64,000 bases of DNA from Litoditis marina (lineage: Eukaryota; Nematoda; Chromadorea; Rhabditida; Rhabditidae): the NCBI GenBank assembly GCA_964036275.1, contig OZ038440.1:7663690-7727689 (forward strand). Reading direction: 5' to 3'. A model generated the notes under the pieces. The model was not told where the DNA came from and ran no database searches. It saw only the letters and a list, made by a program, of their open reading frames with translations. The translations under genes and the position numbers were made by a program. Positions 35,406 through 48,700 of the stretch are shown piece after piece (positions within the stretch are counted from its first letter, which is position 1; each line of letters begins with the position of its first letter).

Positions 35406-38400
35406 TTAGAAAGATCTGAAGTTGAGTCCACCCTGAGATACGTTGTTCATCATGGGCTGTTGCTGTTGTTGCATGACGGGCGACTGTGTAACCGAAGCCG
35501 ACGCCGGAGGGGCGGCTGGAAAAGTTTAGATTAAAAAATCATTATAGTATGGGCATACACCAGTAAAAATTCCGTTTTTTACATTCAAACCGGTGAAATT
35601 TGATGATTTTCCATTAAAACATTATCAAATTTTCATGTTTTAGGCAAAAAAACGCTTGATTCCCGTATTTTTCTGGCTATTTCTATTCCTTATTCGGACA
35701 ACTTCACTGGGGTATGAGTATGGGTTACATTGAGCATTTCGAAAAAGAAATTTTGAAATTCGAAACACGATAACAAGACGTGTAAGATTTCCAACATTAT
35801 GCTAAAGAAAATAGTTATATAACCCGTTTCTTCGCCCTCCACACTCACCATTCTGATCGGAGAGCGCATCATGAATGAGATTCATGATACGGTTTTGAAG
35901 ACGATCAACGACAGCTTGATCACGGAGTCCTTCCATCTTACGCCAGACCATTTTGCCTGAAAAAAAAGAGAAAATGACACAACGCAGCGTAGACCAGGGC
36001 AACACGATTGAAGACTACGCCAGAAATGAACCATTGACCCAATTCATATTTCCTGTCCACAGAGGTAAGCCCCGTTTTACTGCCATCTTAAGAATGTTCG
36101 CGCTAATCAGTAATGTATCAATGGCATCCACTTAGCCCAGTTAAAGGAAAAATTTAATATCCCCCATCCGTTGACCGGGGTATCGCACTTAAGCAAAGGA
36201 CAAACCGAACACTTCGTGAATATTTGGGCTAACCAGCAATGTATCGAAGAACCAACCGAAAAGCTCGTGAATACTGCTGTTGGTTCCGAAACCGGGAACA
36301 TCTCCAGGAGCAGGTGCTCCGGCTGCGGGAGCAACCGCTTGCTGAGCGGGAGCCGGAACAGGCTCGGGCTGAGCTCTGCTCGCTGGTACATTCGGCTCAT
36401 TCCTTCCCTGGTTGGGGCCAGCCATGTTCTGCTGGACAGGCACACTCATCAGTGGCACAGGGCCCGACTGGCCAACCTTCTGCAAAATTAGATGGTTTAG
36501 ATATAATTCGTTTTATTCGCACTGAGACTCATTGGCACGGTGCCAAGTATTTCAAAGTAGTTTTCCCCTAGTTAGAATTTTCGCGAGAACTTTGAAAAAG
36601 GTAGAAATTAGAAATGAAACAGCAGTATGAAGTGAAACCCTGCCCACTGTATAAACCTCAAATCCCGTCGACTACCTCTGTCCTTGGTGTGGTTATTCAA
36701 AAAGTTATGTCTTTTATAGCTATTTTTCTGCTCAAGAAGAGGGCGATCGACAAATAGTTTAGCAGCAATAATAGTTCCTTCCAGACTCAAATTATACGTA
36801 CCGATCCCATATTAGGTCCAGAGCCCATTCCGCCGTTTCCAACTGTGAAGGCCGATGGTGTCATGCTGCTTGCGTCTCCTCCACCTAAACAAATGCAACA
36901 TGATGCAAAGAAGATGAACATTGTGAAAATACGAAAATACCATCGTTTTGCTCGTAATTTTAGTGAATGACTTACAACGCAAACAAACGTGTGAAGATAT
37001 AAAGAGAGGAAGCTAGCTACTAGTTCCCTTCACGATTGTTGAAAAGAGCAAAACTCAAGTAATTCGTAGCTGCATGCAGTATTGATAATAATAGGAACTG
37101 CGTTCTCAAGGACGCGAAGAACTGAATTTTGCCAAAACTGGGCTAGCAGTGGATATCAATAATAGTCACCAACTGGATGAATTGCTCACGTCTAACTCAT
37201 TTGTTCTAAATCAATCAATCATAATGATTCCCAAGCTTCATACCAAATACTTCGTTAAGAGGGTAAAACTAAAAAACCTTGAAAGGCAGAAAAATAGTAT
37301 TCCACTATTTTTAATCGTCTCGAAATAAATCATGTAGTTTCAGTTTTAACATTATATGAAATGTATAAATCCGACGATCAAATCGAAAGTGTCGTTCAAT
37401 GGAATTATGAGTGTATATGACCAGAAACCATGTTTAATATTGTCACTCAAGAACAGTAACTAACTAGGTAACTACTAAAATACTTTTGAGAGTTAATGGT
37501 AAACAAATATGTAACACTGCTTCGAATTTCGATTCACACATATATAAATACCAATACTAACCGACTGCTAGCCCTTTACAAATGAGTTTGTGCAAAAGTT
37601 GATGTTTGTCAAATTAACTAGACCTGGGTGCTTTGAGCCTTTCCTATCGTCGCCCGTCTGGAAATACTTGGAAGATGAGAAAATGAGTCTCTCGAGGATT
37701 AGCTTGAGAATCTCGAGTCCGAGACGAGCAGAGCCGCTTCATGCTCATCATTTTTTCCACCAAACTAATGAACTTTCGGCTACTAATCGTATATCTAGTT
37801 ACGATAAAGAGAGAACTGCAGCCGTTAAATTTGGTTGGTTTGCACGAAACCAACAGCCGTTCGTTCACATAAAATAAATACCTCTCCTGAGAGAGCAGAA
37901 TGCGAACAATGCTTGTTAAAGAGCAGGGAACGCGCATAAATTACTAAACTAACAATTATTATAATACAAGAGTAACTGCGCTTTATCGAAATAAATGTAA
38001 AAATCGGATGTAAAAGATGAATCACTATCACTATCGCACAGAGCTACTGGGAGACCGCAGACTCTCCAAGAAGTACTGGTTTTCTTGGCAATTTAAGGCC
38101 GAAGATAGGGGAACTCAAGTTGAGTACTAAAATAAAACACAGAACTATGTGTGAATGCACAAGGAGAGAATGGTACATCTGTAACTGAAAGCAAATTATT
38201 ATTCAAAATAACAGTATGAACTGGATAATTTTGAAATCAATGGGCATTAGCGCCATTAGCCGCCACTTCGGTATTGTGGAGAGCACAACTGCACAACTCG
38301 TAACATTTTTGATTTTTCACAAACAAAAAGGATCTGATATGGGGAAATTATGAACACCGAATGGTTCATTTTTCTGATCTGACTAGACTGCTGATTACAG

Positions 38401-40609
38401 GTAACAGAGATATGATACATCATAAACCGTTCGTTATGAAATTAAGTGATTCACAAATACTACACCAAATGCCTAAAATGGAGACCAAATAGATTTTATT
38501 TTGAAGAATGTTTGTGTTTCTGAAAATACCAACTACTAAGATACATAACTGGCGGTTTGCGCTGTCAACTCTAGAGCTAAAGCACTGAAAATGCTTGACA
38601 CATGGTTTTAATAATTATAATAGGCACAGAGAGCGCTTCACGCTTTACTGATCGGATTTATCTACGGTTCCTGAGATTCTATCACTGTGAAAATTTGCAA
38701 ACCAAGTACCAAGATAAGAACGAAAATTTTGAAAAACCGTAGGCACTGAGCCACGACTATACGTTCCACCTTTCATAAAATTTGAAAATAATGAGTTTAT
38801 AATCTTGTACGCTTTTTATTTACTGTTTATTTGCATTGTACAGCTGTTTGTAGTTTATATTTATATATCATTCCATGAAAGGAGATTCCTAATTGAAAAT
38901 TATAGAAACATATACTGTAAAACAGCAATCGTTTTACTTTCACAATTTACAGTGGTGTCCACATTAGTAACTTCATATATCGCCGATATTTTAGAAGAAA
39001 GCCATATCTGGTCATATTAACGAGTGTACCATGCGTACGATAAAAAAATACTCCTTAAAAATTCCGATTCATATTTCTACTACTACCAAAAAAGACTCAA
39101 TGTACCTAGAGAGATCAGAGATGATAATTTTTCTCTTATGTGGGAAAGCACAACCATTGTGATGTAGATGGTCAGCTATATGTAACAGGGTAGCTGTGTG
39201 CCTGTGTGAAGCTGAGGAGATCAGAAATCCCAGAACAAGATCCAAAACTTGCAAGAAACTAACCAAACTGAGACGATTGGCTGGTAGCTGATTGGATGGA
39301 ACGTCTCTGAAGAATCCGTAGTTTCCATGTGGATCAGGTCCAGATCCTCTAGCGGGCCCGGGTCCACCGGGTCCACCAGGGCCTCTTCCCATTCCCATGT
39401 CCATAGGGCCCGGTCCACCGGGTCCTCTTCCCATCCCCATATCCATAGGACCAGGTCCACCGGGTCCTCTTGGTCCAGGTCCACCCATTCCCATCGGGCC
39501 AGGGCCACCAGGTCCACGCATTGGACCACCGGGACCTGGAAAGTAAGGAAAAATGAGTGATTGGGCTCGAAACTGAGCTGTAAATTACTGCCAACCGAGG
39601 TCATACACCAGTAAGATCCGACTATTTGACAAAAGGTAGTCCGTTTTAAGATTCAAACAGGTGGAAATTGATTGATTTGCCCGAAAAATCGCAAAAGTGC
39701 CTTGTTTTTAGCGAAAAAGTAGCCGTTGGTTTGATTTTTTCTAGCTATTCGGATAACTTTACTCACTTTACTGGGGTATGCTTAAATCTGCTATTCCTAC
39801 CTCCCATGTTCATCGGTCCTCCGGGTCCCATTGGGCCGCGGCCTCCCATGCCCATTCCCATAGGACCAGGTCCGCGCATGGGACCACCTCCGCCACCATT
39901 GAAGTTCATCTGTGGTCCAGGTCCACCTCCGAAACGCTGCATTCCGGGTCCAGGAGCACCGCGCTGAAAAATTAATCTGTTATTAATTTGACAAGATGAT
40001 CATCAGTTTAGAAGTAAAGTGAATAACCATGGCTACTCAGAAAAACAGACGGTCGTTTCACGAGCTTTTGTAGATGTTTCGGGCGCTTCGCGGGTATACC
40101 GCGGATCGCGGAAATACCGCAATTTAGTTTCTGCAAAAAAAATTTGCTTAGAGTTCCACGGATCACCCGATTGAAGTTATGTACAAATATGAAGCAGGAA
40201 TAGGGTGAAGTAAAATTAAATAGATGACTCACCCCTCCGCCAGGTGGTGTTCCCATTTTGACCATCTTTCCACCGCGAACACCTCTTTGAGGAAGTTGCT
40301 GCTGTGTGTTCTTGCTTCCACTTGAGCTTTTAACTGGCTGCAAGAGAGAAACTTTTAATAACCGAAACCCAGGTACTAGTGCCATGAAACAGGTTCTACA
40401 CTTATTGCGAGTTTTCGAACATCTGGACAGTATTGACAACATGAGCAACACTGTCCAAAAACAATGAAAATTTGTCACAGGCTTTTACACCATCTATTAA
40501 GCTTTCTTAATGACTACATTTCGTGGAAGTTTTATGTTTGAAAGGAAAGGCAACTAAAGACAACACTAACCTTCCCATCAGGACCGATAGCGCGACCTGC
40601 AGATCCCAT
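35406..40609 (-). CDS. Gly/Pro/Met-rich protein with BESS-like module (cluster gene 3)
   Basis: Probable exons in coding order: 40609-40571, 40337-40233, 39963-39801, 39535-39264, 36884-36802, 36479-36257, 35956-35849, 35515-35406, roughly 365 residues. The N-terminus is basic and Gly/Ser/Gln-rich. Exons 3-4 are a collagen-like but non-triplet Gly-Pro-Met tract with an imperfect repeat (MDMGMGRGPGGPGP, twice). Exon 6 is Pro/Ala/Gln-rich. Exon 6 ends at SIHELFG in phase 1, and exon 7 continues as an amphipathic helix pair (WRKMEGLRDQ, LQNRIMNLIHDAL). This matches the module of the two downstream genes in sequence pattern and intron position. A Gln-run tail ends GGLNFRSF. The composition suggests a nuclear or RNA-associated protein. 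The junction from 39264 to 36884 is out of phase as drawn (phase 0 into phase 1), so an exon in the 2.4 kb intron is missing or a different donor is used. No orthologue recognised. Confidence 0.65.
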
Positions 40610-42606
40610 ATTTGAAGTGAAGTTTGAAAGTTGTTTAAACCTGCAACTTATGATTTCAGAAAGAAGCCAAGAAAAACTGAAATGAACAGGAACGACTGAC
40701 GAAGAAACCGCAAGAGAAGTAAGGTATGAAGATGTGTTGTGTGCGTTGCACAGTTGTGTATGGACATAATTCAGGTTACTACCCGTTAACCAAACATGTT
40801 TTCAACAACATTAGACAACGCGAAAACATATAACGTGAAAAGAAAATGAAATTAATTCATATAATATAAAAAAACTGGATATCTGGAAGTGGGCCCAACC
40901 AATAAATCAATAACGCACGACATAGCGAGAGACGCCAAAGCCGAGAGGTACAGACAGGGCGACGGTCGCTTTGAGAGTGTTTTGCTATTTGACCCGGGAC
41001 CCAATAGTCCTTTAAAGTTCGGAATAACTCGAGAGGGACAAATTCGCTGTCGCTGTGGTCGCTAAGGAATAATAGTGATAAAATAAACAAAGAACTCCAT
41101 CTAAATCAAACTTTTCAATGTGTTTTCCGAACAACAACGCACGCTAAAACGTAAAACAGAACGTCACGAAACATCACCCGTTAACAACCCGGAGACATAA
41201 TGTACTTTGTTTACTTTAAACTATAAAACCCGTCTCCAGAGTTCATAAAGTATATCCAACCATAGAAAACAAGAAAGGTAATACTAGTTGGCAGGACGAC
41301 AGTAGAGTGTAGTTATTGATTGCTTACGTTACCGTAACCCTATCCCAACCGATTCGGTGATGCTTCAAGTAATGCAGTATTCCATAACCATTCCTAACTA
41401 CAGTTTGAGACTAGTTCACTTTTACGGAGTACAGCAACCAGATTTTTGCCACTTGGTCAATACTCGGTCCACTCAGATAAGGGGAAACGGTGTGAGTCTA
41501 GGACTCACAAACACATTTGCACAGTTTGGATTGTCATTGTAGTGAAAGAAATGGCGGATAACACAAGTAACCGTTTTGATAGCAAGCAAAAATTCACCCG
41601 GTTTTTAGAGAAACGCTGACTAAAACCCTGTAATGTGGTTTGGTTCCTTTACTTTTCAGACGGGATTCACAATCCTAGCTGTGTGCACAGATCAAACTAC
41701 AACACACTTGGTATAACTCCTTACAGTTCACTCCGGCCTGTCTATGTGCGATAATCTATGGAGTTATTGGATTTCAATCTGCCGGCCAGCTAATACAATA
41801 TGGAGAGAGAACAATACTGACGAGAATACATTGCCGATTTCATGTTTCTTTTGTTGTGTTTTTTGAACGCCGTGCCCTATGACAGTTTATTGAGAACTTC
41901 TGGTTTATTCCTGTCTTATTTCAAGATTTACATTCATGCACACGGCTGAGCTACTGTTTCAAGTGAGAAAACTATATAGCCTTATAGTTCAGATCATTCC
42001 TACTGATACTTCTACAGTGAACCTTGGAAATTTTCAATGATAGTTTCCCCATGTTTCTTTCTCAAAAAAATACTCTCGAACCCTTGTTGTGCTAGGAAAT
42101 CAGAATACAATGCGAGAATCGTCATCTTTTTCAATAACAATTGTGTAATTTAAACGGGTAAAGGTTATGTGATCATACTGTAGGGGTCTCAGTAGGAAAT
42201 AAAAATAATATACCGCGATATATAGTTAATGCATAGTTTTAAACTTGAACCCTCTGAACCGTAAACCAGCTTCAAGCCAGTTTTCGGCCCATCACAAAGT
42301 ATAATTTCCACGAGCGAAGTGCATGATTTCCTGGTTTACTGTGTTTGCTTTACGTGGCCAGTTGCGTGTAAAATACGATTTGTAGGACCCTGACCAAAAT
42401 CTCGAAAACCAGAAACTCACACATTTAGCTCGAAGTCATCTCTGATCTCTGATCATCTTTACCGAGTTTCTAAGCAAGGTAGGGTTTTCATGTGAAAATA
42501 GGCGGTTAGAGTGCGAGAACAATAATTTACGCAGACATACCTAGTATTACGTGCCAAACTGAACACAATTTTAATCATGCATGACATTGAAAAAATTTGA
42601 AACTAG
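40610..42606. other. Divergent intergenic region upstream of the SulP gene
   Basis: About 2 kb lies between the minus-strand Gly/Pro/Met-rich gene and the plus-strand SulP gene, so promoters of both may be here. From about 41725 onwards it is duplicated at 57405-58067 ahead of the second SulP copy, which argues that it travelled with the gene. I see no convincing exon; a first exon for SulP could be hidden here. Confidence 0.55.
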
Positions 42607-42730
42607 ACAATGCGCATAATCCTCTCGGAACATTTTCGGCGGATGATCTGCCAAGTTCGAATGACATTCGCAGTTCATCACTGGTTCACGGCGGAATGAC
42701 AGAGGTTAGTTGGTAGAAAGTCAATTAGGT
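41725..42730 (+). repeat. Segmental duplication, upstream copy
   Basis: Several blocks are near-identical, and in the same order and orientation, to 57405-58200: the block around CGGCCTGTCTATGTGCG, the block GAACCCTCTGAACCG, and the block from CTCACACATTTAGCTC to the end of the first SulP exon. It continues through SulP exons to about 44739, and through 63370 in the downstream copy. This is a direct tandem duplication. Confidence 0.85.
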
Positions 42731-45700
42731 CTGTTTCGTTTTTTCGAATGAATCTTTGAATGAACCACTCACTTAAAAGCAAGCCACTCGCTCGGAAAAG
42801 AGGTAACTGGATTCTGATGTGTACACAGTTTTATCCTAGTGTTTCTGACAAATGAGCGATGTTTGAACAGCTTGTGCTTCGTTGAAAGTTTAGCCTGCGA
42901 ATATAGTTTTGTATGAAATCTGTTCAGAACCAGTAGATCATTTGAAAGGGGTTATTCAGCCAAAAATACCAGTGTAGAAGCGAAGACAGTATTTCAGTCG
43001 CAGTAAGGTCTGTAACCACAGCAGAATCTCCAAATTACCCAAACCCGCCGTGTTTGTAGTTTGATCCCGTTGCTTCTCGATCGAAGTTCGTGAATAGCGG
43101 TGTAAATCAAGATAAACCTACAACAATGGTTTGGACACTCCCTATGCCTAGTAACAGTGCTGCTGAAACTACAATTCAGCATAAGCAAGCTCGAACCTTC
43201 CGCAACACAATATTTAATTCAGATTTATGAGCCCGTCACGACGACGGACGATTCCTCACAAGAAAATGACAAGAAGGAACGTGGTCAACGATGGCAGGAT
43301 CACGCTCTTGGACTCATGCCAATCTGCAAATGGCTTCCGAGGTTGGTATCATTCCACGCATACTGCACAAATTCTTCCCGTCTTGTTATCTCTTTCTCTC
43401 GGTCTCCTCCTATCTCTCTCTCTTTCTCTATATGTCTCTCTATTTATATCTTTCTCTTTGGTTCTCTCTTTGTCTGTTCGCTCTATCAATCTTCCATTCT
43501 TCCCATCTCTTTCTCTCTGATTTCATTCGTTTATTCGTCAATTTCTTCAGCATCTCGTTGAGAGTTTGAAATAATTTTACACGCTCGTGAACGCCCACTC
43601 TGAACCTCCATTGAGGTTCGAACCTCTATTGAACTTTTAGAAAAATGAGATCATTCAGAGAACATGAGATTTTTATAAGCTGTTCTGTACATCCACTCCT
43701 ACCCACGGAAATGTTTTTTGACTAAACCGACTCGCTCTACCGGAAAGAATAAGAAACAACCCACAGTAATAGTTCTCGTAGGAATGACCAGGATATACTT
43801 TCAGATATAACTGGAGCAGAGACCTTTCCGGCGACATTATCGCAGGATTCACAGTGGGAATAATGCATGTGCCTCAGGGTGGGTTTCATGAAAACAATTG
43901 AAAAATGGAATTATGTTCAAAGATTCTACTAAAACCAGTAGAGTTCATGCGTTTGTCGTCTACTATTTCTAACAGTATAGGAGCCGTTTCGAAGGAAGCA
44001 TGCAGGAACAGTACACTTGTACCGTTCTGTGTGTCACAGTAGTTTGATCCTACCATTGTATCTTGAACATAATCGGAAACTTTTGCTGTGTTTGTAGTTT
44101 GTACGATATAATACTTGTCGATAACCTACAAAACCCTTTCAGGTATGGCCTACGCAAGTCTCGCCGGTTTGCCGCCTGTTTACGGAATGTACTCATCCTT
44201 CTTCCCCGCTCTAATCTACATGATGTTCGGAACATCCAGACACATTTCCATTGGTGAATATTGATGGACAGGTGTCGGGCTAGACCACGAAAAAACTTGC
44301 CGAAACTGTGCTATTTCTATTCAGTATTGGTGGTTCTTTCCTCAATGAAACGAAGTTTGTGGAAACCGAAACATCTCGCCAGAAACCAGCTTCTCAAATA
44401 ACTGGGCAGAAATACAGTGTTCTCAACCACTTGGAAGTCGCCTTTCTACTGTTTTCTGTTCCAAATCGAATGTTTTTCTCAATCAGTGGCAAACTGGTAA
44501 ATTTTAACTAGATGACGTTTAATTACCGGTTTGATCCGGTCCGGTTCTAGCCGAAATTCTTGGAAACGCTTCTTTTTTCAGGAGTGTTTGCCGTGGCCTC
44601 GATGATGGTGGGATCGTGTCGTCTGCGCTTGGTACCTGAAATGGACGAGTTCGCCAACTCGACGGACCTCCCATTGGGAAGAGTCGTCTCGCCTCTCGAG
44701 TTGACCAGTGCCTTGACACTCGTGGTCGGATGTGTACAGGTGACATTTGAGCAACCTACTGTAACACGGAACCCAGTAAACATACATTGTCTGAAACTCA
44801 ACCAAGTCTTGCGTGGTTGAAATCTTTGGAAATCCAAGCGTGGTCGGGGTCTTTTTAGAACGGTGGAACAGTTAACCATTCCGCGAGCCTTACCGATGTG
44901 TACGATGAAAAAACGTCTGTCTCATATAGGTCGAACAGGCAACGGAGCTTTGGTAGGAACTTCACTGATGCGGGAAGCTGCGGAGAACGGTGGAAAAATT
45001 GCCGCACTCGCGAACAACATGAATTACGAGACACATTGATGCATGTACTGTGACACTCATTGCACAAAAGGTTGCAGTCATAGTTTTATTGCAACCGTGT
45101 ATTTCGGAAGAAATATATCATATTTCAGATGGTGCTAGGTATGCTGCGACTGGGTTTTCTGACCACCTATCTCTCGGACCCGTTGGTCTCCGGTTTCACT
45201 ACCGGTGCCGCCGCCCATGTGATGGTATCGCAGCTGAACAAGGTGTTCGGAGTGAAACTCCCACGACACTCCGGAGTTGGAATGCTAGTGCGGGTAAGTT
45301 GAGGCCGTACTCAAAACTATCCCGACTGTCAGATCAAAACCTGCGTCTCCTCGAGCACACGCAATTTCTCTTCTCTCAGATCATGTGGAGATATCAGTAT
45401 GAAGCTCTATATTGACAGTCGATATATTGACAAAACTAGCCACAAACAACTGAACATGGTCAAGATTCCTAACCTAAAAATCAATTTGTGAGTCCTAGTG
45501 TTTTTCAAAACCGAGAAAAACTATGTTTTAATTTAGATGGTGCATGATCTGTTCACCTCTCTTCCCTCGACCAACCTAGCCTCCCTATTCATTTCCATTG
45601 GAGGAATACTGTTTCTCGATCTGAGTCGAACTTATGTTTCTCCGGTTATCAAGAGGTATTCTCCCATACCGGCCCCTCTGGAACTCATTCTGGTCAGTCA

Positions 45701-48700
45701 GTCGGCTCAAACTGAATCAAAAAAATTCCATGTCAAAATGGTTTAAAACTTCTATTATAAACCTCAATAATAATGAAAATGAAGTGGACGCTCACAGAAT
45801 TACCACAGAAGTCGTACAAGTCAAGAACTACAAGATAAACAAAGTCATGTCAGACATGAAAAAGCACTAGTAATTCAGTACTAATTCTTGCAAGTTCACG
45901 CATGATTTACGACTTCTAAGGCACTAATGTAGATGAGAAGAAGTATACAGTGTACATTTAATGTTGCTGTGTGATTTTCCAAGTTCGACTACTACGCGGC
46001 ATGTTTCAGGTCATTTCCGGAATTGTTCTATCGGTGACTCTCGGTCTGAAGGAAAATTATGATGTGAAAATAGTTAACAATATTCCCAGAGGGTATGTTT
46101 CATTTTGTGCCTGGCACAATCATTAATTTAGTATTTTCTAAATTATAATTAGGGCCGTAGTGAAGTTATCGAGTCGATCAGCTGCTTTCGGTCAGGACCT
46201 TATGTGAACTGAAATTCGCGCGGTCAGAGTACGTATAATAGAACTTCCCGGTAGCTTTATCTCATCCCAGTAGTTGCGTATGATTGAGAAGGTGGTGGTC
46301 GGTATAGAAACGCCGGGATTTTCATGAATATGGCGTAATGCACGTGCAAAGAAACACGATGTAAGGGCGAAGAAACAAAAAAAGTGAGGCAGTTTCGGAA
46401 CTACCCATCCAAATCGGAATCTTACACGACCTCATATTTTAGTTTTCCCACTCCGTCTCTACCCGACGTGTCGTTGTTCCCTCATCTGATAGCTGACGCC
46501 ATACCGATTGCCGTTGTCTGCTATATGTTCGTGGTTTCAATGGGAAAACTATTCGCCAAGAAACATAAGTACAAGACTGATTCTACCCAGGTGAGTGAAT
46601 ATATTCTCTCCAAGTTCTTTCTCAGGTTTCGAGTCCTCTCAATCCAAAATTGGGCGCACGAGTAATTTCTGGCTGTTTTTAGAGCTTACAGATACTACGT
46701 CTAACCATATGAAACAATAGTCACAAACCATCTCATACGCTGTCAGAAACAGGGTTTACGTGAGAAAACTTGTTGACGAGGTTTGATTTTGGAAGATTAC
46801 TCAAATGCATGTGTTCATTTCCATTTTCCAATGGTACCATTGCACTTGTGAGGAAGTCTATGGAGTGGTGTTTGTCGTACAGTTCTAGTCGCGGTGATAG
46901 AATAATCTAAGCCGTTGTTGGTAATATCACAGTACTCGAACATTGAAAAGAGCATCAAATCGATTTTGTGAGGGGTTACATGTACTTGTTCAGGAGCTGT
47001 ATGCCGTGGGTTTGATGTCGATTACATCATCATTCTTCCCAGTTTATCCGGTTGGAGCCTCTCTTTCCCGCTCTTCGGTCTGTGAAATGTCTGGAGCCAA
47101 CACTCAGGTGAACCAAACTTTATTTTGGAGTTTAGAACTTCCAGAAAATTGTTAGTGAACAATTCAGGTTTTCATGATTGATTCTGTTTCAAGTTGCAAA
47201 CTTCTTGTTCACTCGTATAGTAGAATCGACGACGTTCAGCCGTTTCGAAATTGGGAAGAAGTTTTTCTCACCCTTCGGGATGACACGTGCGTTTCAACAT
47301 CACGCAATGCATTTCACATTACATACTTTCCAGCTTTACAATGTGTTCTCTTCCATTCTACTTCTAACGACATTCATGTTCCTCGGGTCGTTCCTGGAGC
47401 CTCTTCCTTTCGTGAGTTCCGTAGCATATTTATGAGTCTGAAATCCTATAGTCGTCGCCGACGGAGAGGCAGGAGGGTACTGTATATCTCACTTTCCTCT
47501 GTGTACGCACACATCTCTTCGATTCCAAAGCTTTCAGACTCTATGCCCTATGGCGCAGTGGTTAGCGCCCAGCGCCCAGTCCTGAACATGTGAAATGTAT
47601 GAGGATCACCGCCTCATAACGAACGACGTTAATGAATAAATATGTAAATGAATACGTAAAAAGTTTCAACTAGTTCGATTATCGAAAAAAATCTGATTTC
47701 AGTGCATTCTTGCCTGTATAGTTATTGTGTCCCTCAAAGGACTCTTTCTTCAAGTGAAGCAGCTACCTCGGTTGTGGAGAGTTTGTAGAGCCGATTTCGT
47801 GAGTTTTATGACACAGAAAATACTCGTTTGGCTATGTGAAAACACAGAATAACGTTCGAAGTTTACTTCCAAACGCCATCGAACTACATACCGAGCAGAA
47901 CGAAATGAAACGAAATCAGAAGAACGGAACGCATTGAACTGTGCTGTTTGAAATGACTTCGAGTGAGCCTTCTACCTCTAGGAAGAACTCTTCATACAAA
48001 ACGGACAGTGAATTGAGATAAATTCTCACGTTTTATGTAGGATTCTGTTCATTGTGTTACACTATATAAATAATTGTTTAACAGGCAATTTGGTTGATGG
48101 CTTGCCTTTCCACCATGTTCACCGACGTGACCAAAGGACTCATCATCTCCATTTTATTCGCACTTCTGACCGTCGTCTTGCGAGAACAATGGTATTTTCC
48201 ATCAATCTTTAGAAAAACTTAGTTTGAGCTGGATGGTGATTGCAGTTCCACTAAGCTTTCTCTGCACATGTTAAAGAAGGACGATTATGTGGACCAATCC
48301 CGTTACATCGGTCCTTTAAACTGCAATTGAAAAACATATTGCGGTTTAAAGGACTGAAACGTTGCGATTGGACCACATAATCGTCCTTCTTTAAAGGTTG
48401 GGTGCAGTTGCAAAGTTCAGCGAATGAGCAGGACCAGGTTGTAGTTTGCACTCGATGTACGCTAGAATTACACGAATTTCGATCGGAAATCAGCCGAGTC
48501 GAACCACAAACACAGCGAATTAGAGCAAAACACTTCGTATTTCATGTTTTCCACATATTTGTGGAATTCAAAAACAGATTCGTATAGATATAGCGCTAAA
48601 AGTATGGAAGGTGCAAAGTTCATCCGGTTTTCAGGCCCCGTTTCGCTGACGTAACTCTGACCGAAGTACCTCCCCACAATGTTCCGGACTGTGTGAGAAT

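Noticed and set aside
39221..39604. Three overlapping open frames on both strands of the Gly/Pro/Met exon
   Set aside because: Only the Gly/Pro/Met frame has correct splice boundaries and phase with its neighbours; the others are shadows of the biased composition.
47178..47333. Extra SulP exon before 47334 (frame reading upstream of FQLYNVFSS)
   Set aside because: Direct splicing from 47107 to 47334 is in phase and matches SulP proteins; the upstream frame is intron read-through.
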